64,000 nucleotides of DNA from Geosmithia putterillii (lineage: Eukaryota > Ascomycota > Sordariomycetes > Hypocreales > Bionectriaceae): positions 126,198 through 190,197 of the forward strand of contig FYEU01000307.1 of NCBI GenBank assembly GCA_900188575.1. Reading direction: 5' to 3'. The translations under genes were made by a program, and so were the position numbers. Within the stretch, counting starts at the first letter, position 1. Every line of letters starts with the position of its first letter. The notes under the pieces are model-generated. The model did no database searches. It had not been told where the DNA came from and saw only the letters and a program-made list of their open reading frames with translations. This document shows positions 1 through 12,587 of this stretch, one piece after another.

Positions 1-698
1 ACGCAAGACAGCAGCCGAAGGGCGTAGAATATCCATAGCTGGAATATCTTGACGCCTCTCGAAGCTCGACATTGCCATTTCGAGAGGCATCACGTTTTGC
101 CTTTTGCTACTTCTTATACACCTGATATACCAGCCCGCAGCACACAATGCGCCCTCATGACTATCAACCCCCAATTTTGCAGCCAGCGCGCGCGTTTGGC
201 AGCAGCCGGCAGCTCGTCGATGACGCACTCGCCGGCCATCGGGGTATAATGATGCGAGGTTGCTCCAGGCAGGACAGCCCACCAAAGCTGCCCCTCTCCC
301 CACCCCGCGTGTACCCTTTTCCTCGAGTGCACAATGCTGGCCCCTCCATCTCAATGTCCTAATTGGTGTCTAGTAGCCGTCAAGGTAGGTATTTCTCGTA
401 GTAGTCGGTACTAGTAGTCGTTGCAAAACAGCTAGGTCCCATGGCATGACAGAGCAAACGTATTGTATCATTGCCCCTCTTCACTCTCCCCACGACCTGG
501 TGGGGCAACCGGCCAGCTCAATGCGTCCCGTCCATCGTTCCTGCCCTATAAGTTGACGCGAGCCTCCTTCTCTCGCCTTCTTCCCCTCATTCCCCCCTCT
601 CTTCTCTCCGTAATCTCCAAAGCCTCAAGCTTCAACCTCTACAACCTCTTCATATTCCCTTCCCTTCAGATACCCCTCGCAGAATCTCATAGCCCATC
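1..698 (+). other. Upstream region of the aldo-keto reductase gene
   Basis: I see no convincing gene here. The open frames are short and overlap on both strands. From about 540 to 670 the plus strand is strongly pyrimidine-rich (runs of CTTC, CCCC and CTCT), ending in a C/A/T leader just before the ATG at 699. This is the usual look of a fungal core promoter and 5' leader, so the region is best read as the promoter of the downstream gene. The first 450 bases could also be flanking DNA of a gene outside the window. Confidence 0.6.
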
Positions 699-2043
699 AT
701 GTCTCTCGGTAAGACGGCCACCCTCAACACCGGTGCCAAGATCCCGACTCTGGGATACGGCACCTGGCAGTCCGCCCCTGGTGAGGTCGGCGCTGGTGTC
801 TACGAGGCCCTCAAGGCTGGTTACCGCCACCTCGACCTGGCCAAGATCTACCAGAACCAGAAGGAGGTCGCCCAGGGCATCAAGCAGGCCCTTGCCGAGG
901 ACCCCAAGCTCAAGCGCGAGGACATCTTCATCACCTCCAAGCTCTGGAACAACAGCCACCAGCCCGAGCGCGTCGCTGCCGCTCTCGACGAGACCCTCGC
1001 CGAGCTCGAGCTTGACTACCTTGACGTACGTTTTTGAGAACATGGCCCCGTCCCAATCCTCCATGTCCCTCACTCAAAACGCCTCCGTCGTGTTGAGTGA
1101 GTCGATGTGGTGGTGTGGTGGACGTCGGACTTTCTCGCATGTTTTGCCGCTTGGTTGAAACTCCGCTAACACCCCGCATTAGCTCTACCTGATTCACTGG
1201 CCTGTTAGCTTCACTGCCAGCGACTCTCTTACCCCCAAGAAGAACGACAACGAGCTCTCTCTCGACGACAACGTCACTTTGACTGACACCTGGAAGGGTA
1301 CAGTCACCCCTCATAACTTGCATTATCCTCTCATAGTTGAAACATACTGACCCCTGCCATTTTAGCCCTGATTGACCTTCCCAAGTCCAAGGTCAAGGCC
1401 ATTGGTGTCTCCAACTTCGACATTGAGCACGTAAGTACCGTCGGCTCCCACAGTCCCATCAGTGGCCTGGCCTCTCTGACATTATGTACAGCTCGAGACC
1501 ATCATCAACGACACCGGAGTCGTTCCCGCCGTCAACCAGGTTGAGCGCCACCCCCGCCTCCCCGGCACGGAGCTCCTCGCCTACGCCGACAAGAAGGGTA
1601 TCCACATCACTGCCTACTCGGCCTTTGGCAACAACATGGTTGGAGTCCCTCTCCTCATCGCCACCGACGAGGTCAAGGCCATTGCCGACCGTCTCACCAA
1701 GGTCAAGGGCCAGGAGGTCAACCCCGCCCAGGTCATCCTTGCCTGGGCCCAGATTGGTGGCCGCAGTGTCATTCCCAAGTCGGTGACGCCCTCGCGTATC
1801 CGCGCCAACTTCCAGGAGATTGAGCTCGATGACGAGGCCGTCAAGGCCATTGAGAAGATCGCCGAGAAGCCTCACCGCTTCAACATTCCCACTACCTGTA
1901 AGAATATTCCTTCTACTCTCATCCACCTTGGAACACATCACTGACCAGAGTCTCCTTTCACAGACAAGCCCAAGTGGGACATCAACATCTGGAACACCCC
2001 CGAGGAGCAGGGTGCTGCCCACAAGGTTGTCCTCCGCAAGTAA
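699..2043 (+). CDS. Aldo-keto reductase, glycerol dehydrogenase (NADP+) / GCY1-like
   Basis: NADPH-dependent, cytosolic oxidoreductase of the aldo-keto reductase superfamily, of the kind used for glycerol/dihydroxyacetone or other carbonyl reduction. I read five exons: 699-1025, 1183-1297, 1366-1430, 1492-1897 and 1964-2043. They join in frame to 330 aa, a normal AKR length. The N-terminal beta-hairpin and first barrel strand (LGYGTW) are present. The catalytic tetrad is visible as D46, Y51, K81 (SKLW) and H114 (LIHWP). GVSNF and the NADPH-binding VIPKSV...R segment follow, so the fold looks intact. Donors are GTACGT, GTACAG, GTAAGT and GTAAGA. The start is the first ATG of the frame behind a pyrimidine-rich leader. 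It converges with met2. The substrate cannot be fixed from sequence; xylose/arabinose-type reductase or a general aldehyde reductase are alternatives to glycerol dehydrogenase. Confidence 0.93.
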
Positions 2044-2565
2044 GCGTTGTGTCATTGGGGGAAAGGTCACCGCGGTTATGATATGATGCTGTACGAGATT
2101 AAAAGAAAGTTGCATGTTGTGAACCACCAATATATAGGCGTTCAAACATATCTAATACTTAGTATGCGTAGTATGGTATCGATTCTGCTCCAGGTCCGTG
2201 ATTTTGGGTTTGTCTGACTAGTACTCGTACTACTACCACGGGTCCGATGCTTGTGTTTATTCTGTCAGGAGCACCTACGAGCGCTCCTTCCTGTTGTCCC
2301 AGAACGCTCCTTCCTCTGCCCCGTTGTCATGTCGAGGCCGGGAGTACCCACAAGAGCGGGGGAGGAACCGAGCCCCGCAACACCACTTTGGGGGTTCTTA
2401 CAGGGAGGAGTCCTAACTTCTGGTCAAATGGGGTACTAGAACCTAGAGCATCACTCCCCAAATTACGATATATGATGAGCATACAACAGTGATTCTATGC
2501 ATGTTTTGCAACTCTTTTGTTCATTTACTAAGTTGATTTGTCTTGTATCCCTGACGCCTCTGGCC
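2044..2565. other. Convergent intergenic region, aldo-keto reductase / met2
   Basis: These 522 bases separate two 3' ends. They are A/T-richer next to each stop codon and should hold both 3' untranslated regions and poly(A) sites. I see no further gene or structured repeat. Confidence 0.6.
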
Positions 2566-4261
2566 CTACCAAGCAGTAATGTCTTCGACCTCGGCCTCGC
2601 CAAAGGCGCTAGACTTTGTGATTTTGCCGACCGGGACGGCTTCGGGGGCCTCGCCATCCTTGCCCATGATGTCGGGCAGGACTTCCTTGAAGAAGGCGAG
2701 GACATAGCGGTTGACCTGTTCGAACTGGAGGAGGAAGGCGTCGTGGCCCTCTGGGCTGTCGATGCGCTCGAGACGGGCATCGGGGATGTGGCGGGCAATC
2801 TCCTGCTGCTCGGCAAAGGTGAAGAGGCCGTCGGACTCGATACCCAGCACCAGGGTGGGTTGCTCAATGAGGGCGAGGGCGTCGGCAACCGAGTCGGCGC
2901 GGCTGCGGGAGACGTCGTGGGTGTCGAGCTTGCGCGTCATGGCGATGTAGCAGTTGCTGTCGAAGCGCTTGACAAACTTGGTGCCCTGGTAGCGAAGGTA
3001 CGACTGAGCCGAGAACTGGGACGACGTCGGGAGAGTCTCGCCGCCGGTTAGGCTGCCACCAGCGGCAGCAGCAGCACCCTTCTGAGGGCCGTGGAACTGG
3101 GGGTCTGCCGACACGGGCTCCGCAGCCACAGCGGGCACGTTGGACACGCTGCTGGAGCGCGACACAGGCGATGCGCGCTTTGTGACGTGGCCATCGTTGT
3201 GGATGTTAAAGTGCGCCTCAGAGGGCGTCGAGGGTCGGGGCCGACCGCCGCTTATGGTCTGGACCTTTGCCGGGTCGGGGATGTTGCGGCCGAAGCGGGA
3301 CTCGAACGAGTTGCGGCTCCGGTAGGTAAGCAGGGCCGACATGCGGGCGGCTCCGAGGCCCGTGATGGGAGGGTCGTCAAAGGTGTAGTAGCCGTCGTCG
3401 TACTTGGGGTCGGCGTAGATGCTCTGTCGCTGCGCCTCGCCCCAGCTGATGCCCCACGCACTGTGTCGGCTCGACGTGGCGATGGGCACTATGCTTCGCA
3501 CATAGTCCTTTCCCAGGTACGCCCACTCGAGGACAAACATGCCACCCAGGGAGCCACCCACCACGGCCGCCAGCTGCTTCACGCCCAGGTCGTCGAGGAG
3601 GAGTTTGTGGAGGCTAGAGTTCATAATGTTAGTCTTCTTCCTCTTCTTCCTCTTCTGAATCTGCGTGTGTGCTCGCTCGGTATATGTGGGCAGTGTACGT
3701 ACTTGACATCGTCGCGGATGGTTGTGAGGGGAAACTCGGGTCCGTAGTTGCCCTTGGTAGGGTCGCCGTCCTTTGCTGTGACGGGGCTGGCGGTGCCGTA
3801 CGGGCTGCCAAGGCTGTTCATGCAGACAATGAAAAAGCGCGTCTCGTCAAAGACCTTGCCGGGACCGCCCAGCAGGGGACCCCACCAGTCGCTCACGTCG
3901 GCACTACCAGTGAGCGCGTGGCAGATGACCATGGCGTTGTCGCCCTCGGGCGACAGCTGGCCCCGCGTCGTGTAGGCCACCGGCACATTGTACAGCACCA
4001 CGCCCGACTCGAGCGTGAACTCGGGGATTATGGCAATCTGCTGCTCGGGAATGAGCGCAGAGAACGGGTTCTCGGTTTGCGATTGCGTCCTTTCTTGCAG
4101 GTATTCAGTCACCACTCTTTGCCGTCGATGCCATTGTCTCCTTCTTCCTCTCGTCGGCCGTAATAGCCAGCCGATATCGGGGAGGGGGGAGAGGCGAACT
4201 GACCGTATTTCTCTAGGGGCTTCTTGTCAGATGTGCCATTCCCGGCCGTTTCAGAGGCCAT
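2566..4261 (-). CDS. met2: Homoserine O-acetyltransferase (Met2)
   Basis: Transfers acetyl from acetyl-CoA to L-homoserine, committing it to methionine synthesis. Three exons on the minus strand: 4261-4204, 4093-3703 and 3613-2566. They join in frame to 498 aa. The fold is alpha/beta-hydrolase. It shows the MetX-like N-terminal block (NPFSALIPEQQ, VAYTTRGQLSP, CHALTGSADVSDWW), the nucleophile elbow GGSLGGM with S171, an acidic D411 (GIESDGLF) and H440 (PEGHDAFL). A low-complexity Ser/Ala/Gly insert of about 80 residues splits the cap region, as is common in fungal Met2. The first exon (MASETAGNG...) was chosen because its ATG has a good context (GCGCCATGG) and joins in frame through a G|GTCAGT donor. 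A later start at 4115 is possible but less likely. A GCN4/CPC1-type heptamer lies about 360 bp upstream. Confidence 0.93.
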
Positions 4262-5336
4262 GGCGCTTGCTGCGTCTGTTTATAAATCTGTCGTTTCGGT
4301 TCGAAGGTATGGATGTGTAACTAGGGGGGTGGTGTGACGTTGTGTAATGGTATGGAGGGGCCGAGAAAGAAAAAAATAGCACGTCTTCGTCGATGGTGGT
4401 GGGGTAATAATAGCTGTAGCCAATTTGCGCGCGGTGGCGAACCGATCAGGCGAATATGCAGCAATTGAAGATTTACCGTATTGAAACAATTGTCAAGAGT
4501 CTTATTCAAGAGATATGAGATGTATATGGATATGCATTGAAAAGAACAGCCGTTGTCCTTCTTATAATTGGAAAAGCCCAAAGACTCATTTGTTATCAGG
4601 GCGGTTTTCGGATGCGGCTGGCATGAGTCAACGCTGTGCTCTTAGAGGCTCCCAGAGGCAAACATATTAAAGCCACACTTGTTGCGTCACGCCACATCAC
4701 TCGCACATCACCAGCCACAACATTGCTCTCAGCCACACATGTTCATTTCATTCTTATGTAATCAAGATTTCCCCCAAGTCGGGCCTCGCCTCATTTTTGC
4801 CTTGGTTCGTGAAAGCTACAGGCTGTTTGCTACGCGACATCAAACGACCCAACTTTTGCACATTCACGCGTCGGCCACGTTAGGAGGTACCACAGGCCCT
4901 TGTTGCCTTTTTCACTCCCTGGCACTATTTTTATTCTTTCCCTAACCTCTTCCGAGCCCAAATACTCGCGTGTTTCTTTGTCTCTCTGTCCTCGTTCGCG
5001 CTTGCGCCGTCGCATCCTTTGTTTGCCCTTGCACTGCACACGACGTCGCAGCCATCAAGCAGGCGTCTGATTCAGCTCATTGTCCAATTCGGCACCCCTC
5101 CTCGTATTCCATATACGACCAAGGCATCGGCTGTTCCCATTGTTCGTCCGACGTCCCCGCCTCTCATGGCCTATTCATCACTCCTCGTCTTTGTCCGCTG
5201 ACAAGGGCCGGCCCCATCTCCAGCTATACCAACCCAACGTTTCCAACCTATCTTCTGCATTCGACGACTGCCCGAACAATCGTCCCCAACCTCTCCAAAT
5301 GAACTAGAAAAAACTCGGCGATACCTTTCGTGAGCC
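4262..5336. other. Divergent promoter region, met2 / tho2
   Basis: These 1075 bases lie between two outward-facing starts. The half nearest tho2 (about 4880-5300) is C/T-rich on the plus strand, typical of a fungal leader. The half nearest met2 is A/T-richer. No ORF here looks coding. A TGAGTCA heptamer sits at 4624-4630. Confidence 0.6.
4624..4630 (-). promoter_or_regulatory. Candidate GCN4/CPC1 site upstream of met2
   Basis: The heptamer reads TGAGTCA on the plus strand and TGACTCA on the met2 strand. It is an exact match to the consensus bound by Gcn4/CPC1-type bZIP activators of amino-acid genes, about 363 bp upstream of the met2 ATG. A 7-mer match of this kind is expected several times by chance in 64 kb; another copy lies at 32736. 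Only its place upstream of an amino-acid gene makes it worth listing. Confidence 0.3.
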
Positions 5337-8300
5337 ATGCCTCCGAAAAGAAAGCGCCCCGAAAGGGCCCCCAGCGACGCTGGCCGCCCATCCCCTCATC
5401 GACCCGCAGACACCACCCTGGCACAGCACGATAGAGACGATTCCGCCGCCAGAGGTCGTGGTCGCGGCCCTCCGCGAGGCGGCCCCGATGTTCACAACGG
5501 CTCTCCCTCGAGGAATACATACCCCCAGTCGACAGAAACCACACGTCCCGCTGCTCAGCCAGCCCCAGCGCTATCGAGACCACAAGCTGCGGCTCCTGCG
5601 CCGCCACCGGACCACCCTATCCCATCCGACCGTTACTATGAGCATCTGTCGGAGAAGAGCCTGGCCAGGTGGGCCGATGGCGGACGGGAAGAGGTAATCG
5701 CTCATGGATGCCAGTCTCGCCAAGACACGGACATCCCTGAGCTTTCTGCTGTGCTCCAAGAATTCATCAATGCTGTCGTCGAGGGGCGCATGGATGCCAA
5801 GGACGCGGGTGCTTGCGTCAAGGAGATTCTGGGCTCCGATGCTGAAGACGAGACTAAGGGTCCTTTCTTCGCCCCCCATGCCCTTCTCCTTGACTCACTA
5901 ACCCTCATCCTGGAAACCAACTCCAACACATTCCACCCTTCGCTACGCATCTTTCTCCAAGAGAGTGGCGTCTCGGTGGCTCTGATGCGCCAGTACCTTG
6001 AGGCACCTGTCCTACAGCAGCTTGGTTTGGTCAGGGATCACTTCATCCGCGCCGGTGTACGCCAGGCCACGAACCTCCTCTACCGTCAGGCAAACTACAA
6101 TCTGCTCCGCGAAGAGACCGAGGGCTACTCAAAGCTCATCACTGAGCTGTACATGACTAGCGACTCGCTACCTCCCGATGTCCCCCAGGAGATCTTTGAG
6201 CGCATCAAGGGTCTCATCGGCACCTTTGACCTTGACGTCGGTAGGGTCCTGGATGTCACGCTGGATGTATCAGCTGCAGTTCTTGTCAAGCAGTTCAAAT
6301 TCTTTGTCAAGCTACTCCGCGTCAGCTCGTGGTGGCCGCGGCCATCACCCAAGTCGCCCGAGTGCCCCTTTATCGGCGGTCTCCCCGCCTGGGCAACCCC
6401 GGGCTACCCTCAATGGACGACTACAGAGGAGGATGAGGCTGCCAACGTTGAGAACAGGCGTTCCCGCGATATCGCATTTTGGGACCGCGCCCGCGAGGTG
6501 CACCTGGCTGCCTTCTTCGAGCTCGGTGGGAGGCAACTGACTGACTCAGTACTCGAGAATGGCTCCATCACCAACGGGGTTGACCCTACAGACGCCAACG
6601 CAGAAGCTGAGAGGCAATGGATAGAGACCACAAAGTCTCTGCCCCCCAACGGCAACCGAGTCGCTGCCCATCTCCTAGGCTTCAAGCTGCTGTTTTACCA
6701 CTCCAGCCTCAGAGATCCCACCGACGTCCTCCCCGCCAACCTTCTCTACCTTGCAGCCCTGCTCATCAAGATTGGCTTCATCTCCCTCCCCGACCTCTAC
6801 CCTCATCTCTCTCCCGATGACGACAAGATGGAAAAGGTCCGTGAGAAGAAGATGCAGGAGATTGAAGAGGCCGAGAAGAAATCCCGCGGCGGAACGGCAA
6901 ACGCTCTTCTTATGGCCGGAGTCCTGCCTCAAGGTGACGACGACAACCCCAACGCTGTGAACGCGCCGCGAAAGGAAGCTGTCAAGAAAACCGAGGCAGA
7001 GAAGAAGCAGGAGGCCGCAGATGCTGCCGCAGCCAAGGAGGACGAGCCGCATGAGCAAAAGGTGTCGCTCCTCATACAGCTTCTCACTATCGGTGCGCTC
7101 CCCGAATCACTCTTCATCCTCGGTCGCTTCCCCTGGATACCCGAGGCATTCCCCGAGGTCCTGGACGGCATCCACCGCATCCTTCACGTCTGCTTGAGTA
7201 AACTGTATGCCGAGTCACGACCCGTTGCCGTCATCCCCACCGAGTGTCCTATGAAGAATGTACCCGACTTCGACCAGAACAACCTGCCAAAGGGCAGCGT
7301 CCGACTTACCCGCATGACCACCAAGAAGGTCCTTCGTTGGCCCACTGCCGACAAGTTGGATCACAACGAGACCCAGGACTACCGCTACTACTGGGACGAA
7401 TGGACTGACAACGTCCCCGTCTGCCAGACAGTCGACGACCTCTTCACTTTGTGCGATACCCTGCTCAACCTGTCGGGTGTCAATATTGGCCGGGACGCTG
7501 CCTTGGTCTCTAAGATTGCCACCATCGGCTCCAAGAGCCTGTACCAGGATACATCGGACCACAACATGGCGCGTTGGAGGGAACTGCTCAAGCGCCTCCT
7601 CCTTCCCGCTCTGAGCCACACAAAGGCCAACACTTCCACCGTCGATGCCGTCTGGAATCTCCTCCGTCGTTACCCTACGACGGTTCGCTTCGCCCTCTAT
7701 GCCGAGTGGTTCGAGGGCCAGATCTCGCGTCTGCCCACCATGAAGCTGGCGTTCGCCCGGGCTCGATCCGAGACGCGCGCAACCATGAAGCGAGTCTCCC
7801 TCACCAACTTAAGCGAGATGGCAAAGCGCCTGGCTAAGACGTCGTTCTCGTCCCCGGGCATCGTCTTCGCCGTCGCATTTGAGCAGCTCGAGTCGTATCC
7901 CAACCTTATCGAGGCCTTCGTCGAGTGTGCCAAGTACTTTACCGACCTGTCGTACGACGTCCTCGTCTGGTCCCTGCTCAACTCTCTTGGAAAGTCCCGG
8001 AGCCGCACCCAGGCAGACCACGCCCTCACGACAAGCAAGTGGCTTCAGGCGCTGTCCCGCTTCGTCGGAAAGGTCTATCGTCGCTACTCAGTCCTTACCC
8101 CAGTTCCCGTTCTCAACTACGTCAACGACCAGCTGCTACGCGGCAACTCGACCGACTTGATCATCCTCAAGGAGTTCATCACCTCCATGGGTGGTATCGT
8201 CGACTCCGGTGACTTTACCGACCAGCAGATTCTCGCCATGGCCGGAGGAGAGTACCTCCGCCGTCAGACCCTGATCCGGGGTCAGGACAAGCGCTTCGAG

Positions 8301-11300
8301 AACATACGAAGCTCCCAGCGCCTGATCCGGTCCCTCGCCGACACGGAGCTTGCTGCCCAGATACTTCTCAACCTTGCCCAGTATCGCCAATCAGCGTTGT
8401 TCAAGGTCGACGAGAATGAGGCCCACATTAAGCTTCTCTCGTCCATTCTGGATGACTCGCAGCGCATCCTGACCCAGTACCTAGACTTCCTCTGGAGCAA
8501 CCTCGACCCGGCCACCTTTGAAAAAATTGTGCCGTCTATCCCGGAGCTCATGACCACCTTTGGGCTAGAGACGAGTCTCGCCTTCCTCATTGGCAGAGCC
8601 AGCTTGTCCTACCGCATGTTCCCTTGGAAGGAAAAGCAATCGTTGGAGTCCAAAGACAAGACTGACAAGCCTACCGCCGCGGCGGATGGTGATGTCGTCA
8701 TGTCCGATGTCCAGCCTGCCGAGGGTACACCTGAAGTTCCGAGTCAAGAGACCGAGGCCAACGAGGTTCCCGTGAGTTACGCTCCTATTCCCACAAGAAG
8801 AAATTATTACAGAAGAAACTAACAGTCTTCCAGAAGACCGAGGACCCGTCGCTCATCCGCACAGCCCTCAGCCCGGTTGCCGAGTCGGTCCAGGCAAACA
8901 TGCCGCCCGAGATATGGGCCAAGATCAGTCCTGATGTGTACGTCATCTTCTGGACCCTCCAGCTTGGTGATCTATTCTGCCCAGAAAAGATCTACCGACA
9001 AGAGACCAACCGTCTGAAGTTGGAAGAGGCAGCCATTGCGCGGGATAGATCAGACATGAGTCGAAGGGGCCAGGAGCGCAAGATGGAGAAGAGAAAGGAG
9101 CTTATGCAGCTCCAGATTGATCTCTCCGAGGAGTGCAGTGAGCACCGGCTGCGACAGGCCAAGTGGAAGTTCCATATAACGAAGCAGTTCCAGAGTGCTT
9201 TCCCGGAACCCCGGGCGAGCCCTGAGAGCATCGCCGACACGCTGCTCGAGAACTGCTTCATTCCAAGAGTGCTCGTCTCGCCAGCCGACGCCGAGTACAC
9301 CTTCAAGTTCATCAAGTCGCTGCACGAGTGGAACGCCCCGGGTTTCAAGCTCATGGCCCTGTACGAAAGGCTATTCCACGCCAACCGCCTGCGCCTGCTT
9401 ATCTTTTCGGCGTCTGTCCGCGAGGTTGAGAACCTCGGACGCTTCTTCAAGCTTATTCTGGAGGACCTGCTGAGGTGGCACAAGAACGAACCCGTATCCC
9501 CCGACAACAATAACAAGGCGGGCACTGCAGCCTCCAAGGACCAGCCTCGCCTCGGTGCCTACGATAAGGAGGGCAGGGGAACCGCCGAATCCCCGCGTCT
9601 GGGCTTCGCCCAGACCCTGGACGACAACGGAAAGCCCCTCACATTTGTTGAACACGCGCAGTTCCAGGACATGCTCTTCCGCTGGCACAAGAATCTGAAC
9701 ATGGCACTCAAGTCCTGCCTCGGTGGCTCAGAATGGATGCATATCCGGAATGCTATCACCGTGCTCAGGACCGTGCTCGATTCGTTCCCCGTCATTGACT
9801 TCATGGCCAAGCAGTTCTCCACTCAACTGCAGGAGATTTCGCGTAGGGAAGCCGCCTCCAAGGGAGCTACAGAAGGCGAGGAGGGTCACCGCGTCGATCT
9901 CTCTGTTGCTGCTCAGGGCGCCCTGTCCGAGCTGCAGAGGAGGAAGGCCAAGTGGATGATAGTCCAGGCGTTCCGCCCCAACATGGTGAGTCTCGTCCGA
10001 TGTGGCTATTGCTTTATTTCCAGAACTGACACGGGGAAATAGGGTGGATCGATACAGAAAGCGGCAGACAAGACTGAACTACGGCCGACGGCCGCCGAGT
10101 TCAAACCAAAGTGAGTCACCATGCCCTCCTGCTCAGGAAATCCTTCTATGTATTTGCGACTCTAACCTTGCTTGCTTAACCAGGATGGAAGTCGATAAGC
10201 CTACAACTGCCGATGAAGAAGACGGCGAGGTCCCGGATGCTTCCAAGACAAAGCCCACCGAGAAGGGTGCGGCATCTGGCCGAACCCCGTCGTCGGACAA
10301 CCTACCGCCTAAGCCGGTACCTGTTGGTCCAAGGGACATGTCCAAGGACAGCAACACGCCAAGCGGTGCACCCACGCGGTCGTCGACACCCAAGGCTAGC
10401 CAAACTGCAGGCCAGGGTGGTTCCAAGGCCGACGGTCGGTCTAACACACTTCCTGAACGTCCGCCTCACAACCTTCCCAGTCGTCCTGATGTTCCCATCC
10501 CAGGCCATAGTTTTGAGCGCTACCCTCAGGCTCAGCCACGAGCCAACGAGCGACGTGACGGCCGTGGGCCGCGGGATCCTCGTGAACGTGAGACTCGTGA
10601 CCCTAGGGATGGTCGCGAGCAACCTCAGCAACCGCATCGGGACCCTCGCGAGGGTTGGAATGAAGATGTGGAGTGGAGCGAGCGGAACCGCGAGGTTCCC
10701 GACCGTCGGGCTCCCGAGGGAGGTCGCGATGCCTCTCGCACCGGCGCTGCAGAGAGAGAACGTCCGCGACGTGATGGTCGCAGTGGCCGCCTACATGACC
10801 AAACCAGTGAGCACGCTGCTTCCCCGGCAGCAGCCCCGCAGCCATCAGCCGGTCAGTCGCCTGCTGTAAACCCTGAGAGGGCGGCGCTGTTCCGTCAGGA
10901 AGGACAGGATTGGTCGTCGCGCGGAGGAGCCAAGGACGCCGAGTCCCCCAACCCCAGAGGTCGTCGGCCGCCGCACAACGATGTGGCGGCGAATGTCAAC
11001 CCCGCACGGGCGAGCCTGATCGGTGACAATGCCGACAACACACCAAGTCGTGGACCTAGGGAGATGGCTCGGGATAGAACACCGAGGACCAACTCTCCTA
11101 GACGATCAAGCGGCCGATTTGGGTACGAACCTCATCCTGAGGCGGACCAAGACCACGGCAGGCCGCCATCACGAGCTCACCCAGTTGACCCCCGCGCAAG
11201 CGGCCGACCGCGTGAACGCTCGCCCCTCCCCCCCCCCAACTACAGGGAAGGTGACCGAGGTGCACCTCCTGATAACGCTGGCGCCCGGGAGCCTCCGTTC

Positions 11301-12587
11301 CCCAGGGCTGGACCGGACTATGACTATCGTGGGCCGCAGTACGAGGATCAGAACTACGGGCGCCTCAACCCCATCCAGTCTACCGGTGAGATTCCCTCGG
11401 GACCGCGGGGCCGTGGGCGTGGAGCACGTGCTCATGGGCCCCCTGGCCCTCCGGACAATAGTGGGCGGTACGGCCCCCCGAACGCGCAAAAGGTAGCATC
11501 CCCGCAACCGCTAGAGAGGCAGCCGCCGACTGGCCCGTCTGGACGCACCGGTGGACGGCGTGGTTACGAGGGTCCGCCAGCGGGACCATCGACGCCAGCG
11601 AGCTCCGCCAACGCAGTGCAGCCCGAGCGTGTTCGGAACCTCAACAACAACACACCCAGTGCTGAGACTCCCCCCGCAGCCGGGGGTGTCCACCCTGACC
11701 GACTGGCACAGGTTGGGGGTGGAGGCAGCAACCGTGGCACGCCGGCACAGGCACAGGCACCAGCGGCGACACCCACGCCAGCTGCCTCAGCCACGCCGGA
11801 CCGCTCTCGTGCAGACGCGCGCCCTGGCCCGGGAAGCAGCGCCAACACTCCATCCGCGCCAGAGGCCGCCACAGGTGGTGAACGCGGCCGATCCGGGGGC
11901 AGCAAGCGCCAGCTACCGAGCCAGATAACGAGCATCAACAACATGCTGCAGACCAACCGAACGAAGTCTGACCGTAGCGGGAGCACTGGCGGTAGCGCCA
12001 GCAGTGCCAACGGTCGGCGGAGTGGCCAGTCGCGTAGCACGGCCGGCGGATCAGACGCCCACGCACTCATGAGCGGATCTCCTGCCGCGGCTACCTCATC
12101 ATCCGATCGGCCCGCTGCGAGCGGCAGCAACACGCCCAACGCTGGTAGCGAGGGCCGCGAACGGAGCAGCAGCGGACGGGACCGTGACCGTGAGTCGTCC
12201 CGGTCTGAGCGCCGCTCGCATCGCAGCAGCCGCGACCAGCATGATCGCAGCCCTTCCGGGCGCGACCGTGACCGCGAAAGGAGCAAGGACCACCGCGATC
12301 ATCACCGTGATAGTAGGGGTGCAGGCGGGGAGCGTGACGGGTCTAGGAGACGTAGCAATGCCAACGCGCAGGTCGGGCCTATGGGGCCTCCACCACCGCA
12401 GGCACCCGCAGCTCCTGGACCGCGGGAGCTTCTGCCCGGCGGGGCTGGCGGCGGCAGTGGAAACGGCGGTAGAGGGAAGGACGACCACCGGCGCGACGAG
12501 CACCACCACCGCGGGAGGAAGAGACGCAGCGACGAGGGCACAGGGAGGGCGCCGAGCGAGCAGCGGGAGAAGAGGCAGAGGCGGTAG
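5337..12587 (+). CDS. tho2: THO complex subunit 2 (Tho2/THOC2)
   Basis: Scaffold subunit of the nuclear THO/TREX complex, which couples transcription elongation to mRNP packaging and export and limits R-loops. Four exons: 5337-8771, 8834-9985, 10043-10110 and 10184-12587. They join in frame to 2352 aa, in the usual range for fungal Tho2. The N-terminus (residues 1-95) is basic, Pro/Arg-rich and disordered. A long alpha-helical body follows, with a Lys/Glu-rich charged segment near residues 495-580. Exon 2 carries the most conserved Tho2 block (PPEIWAKISPDVYVIFWTL, then AKWKFHITKQFQ, then LLENCFIPRVL). From about residue 1550 the tail is low-complexity: Pro/Gly/Arg, then dense SR/RD dipeptides near the end, typical of RNA-associated tails. 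Donors are GTGAGT at all three introns. Skipping the small third exon would break the frame, which supports it. Confidence 0.95.

Noticed and set aside
463..1158. 231-codon ORF overlapping the start of the aldo-keto reductase
   Set aside because: This is a frame-shadow of the true first exon plus pyrimidine-rich leader. The translated Ser/Pro/Arg runs are typical of a shifted frame.
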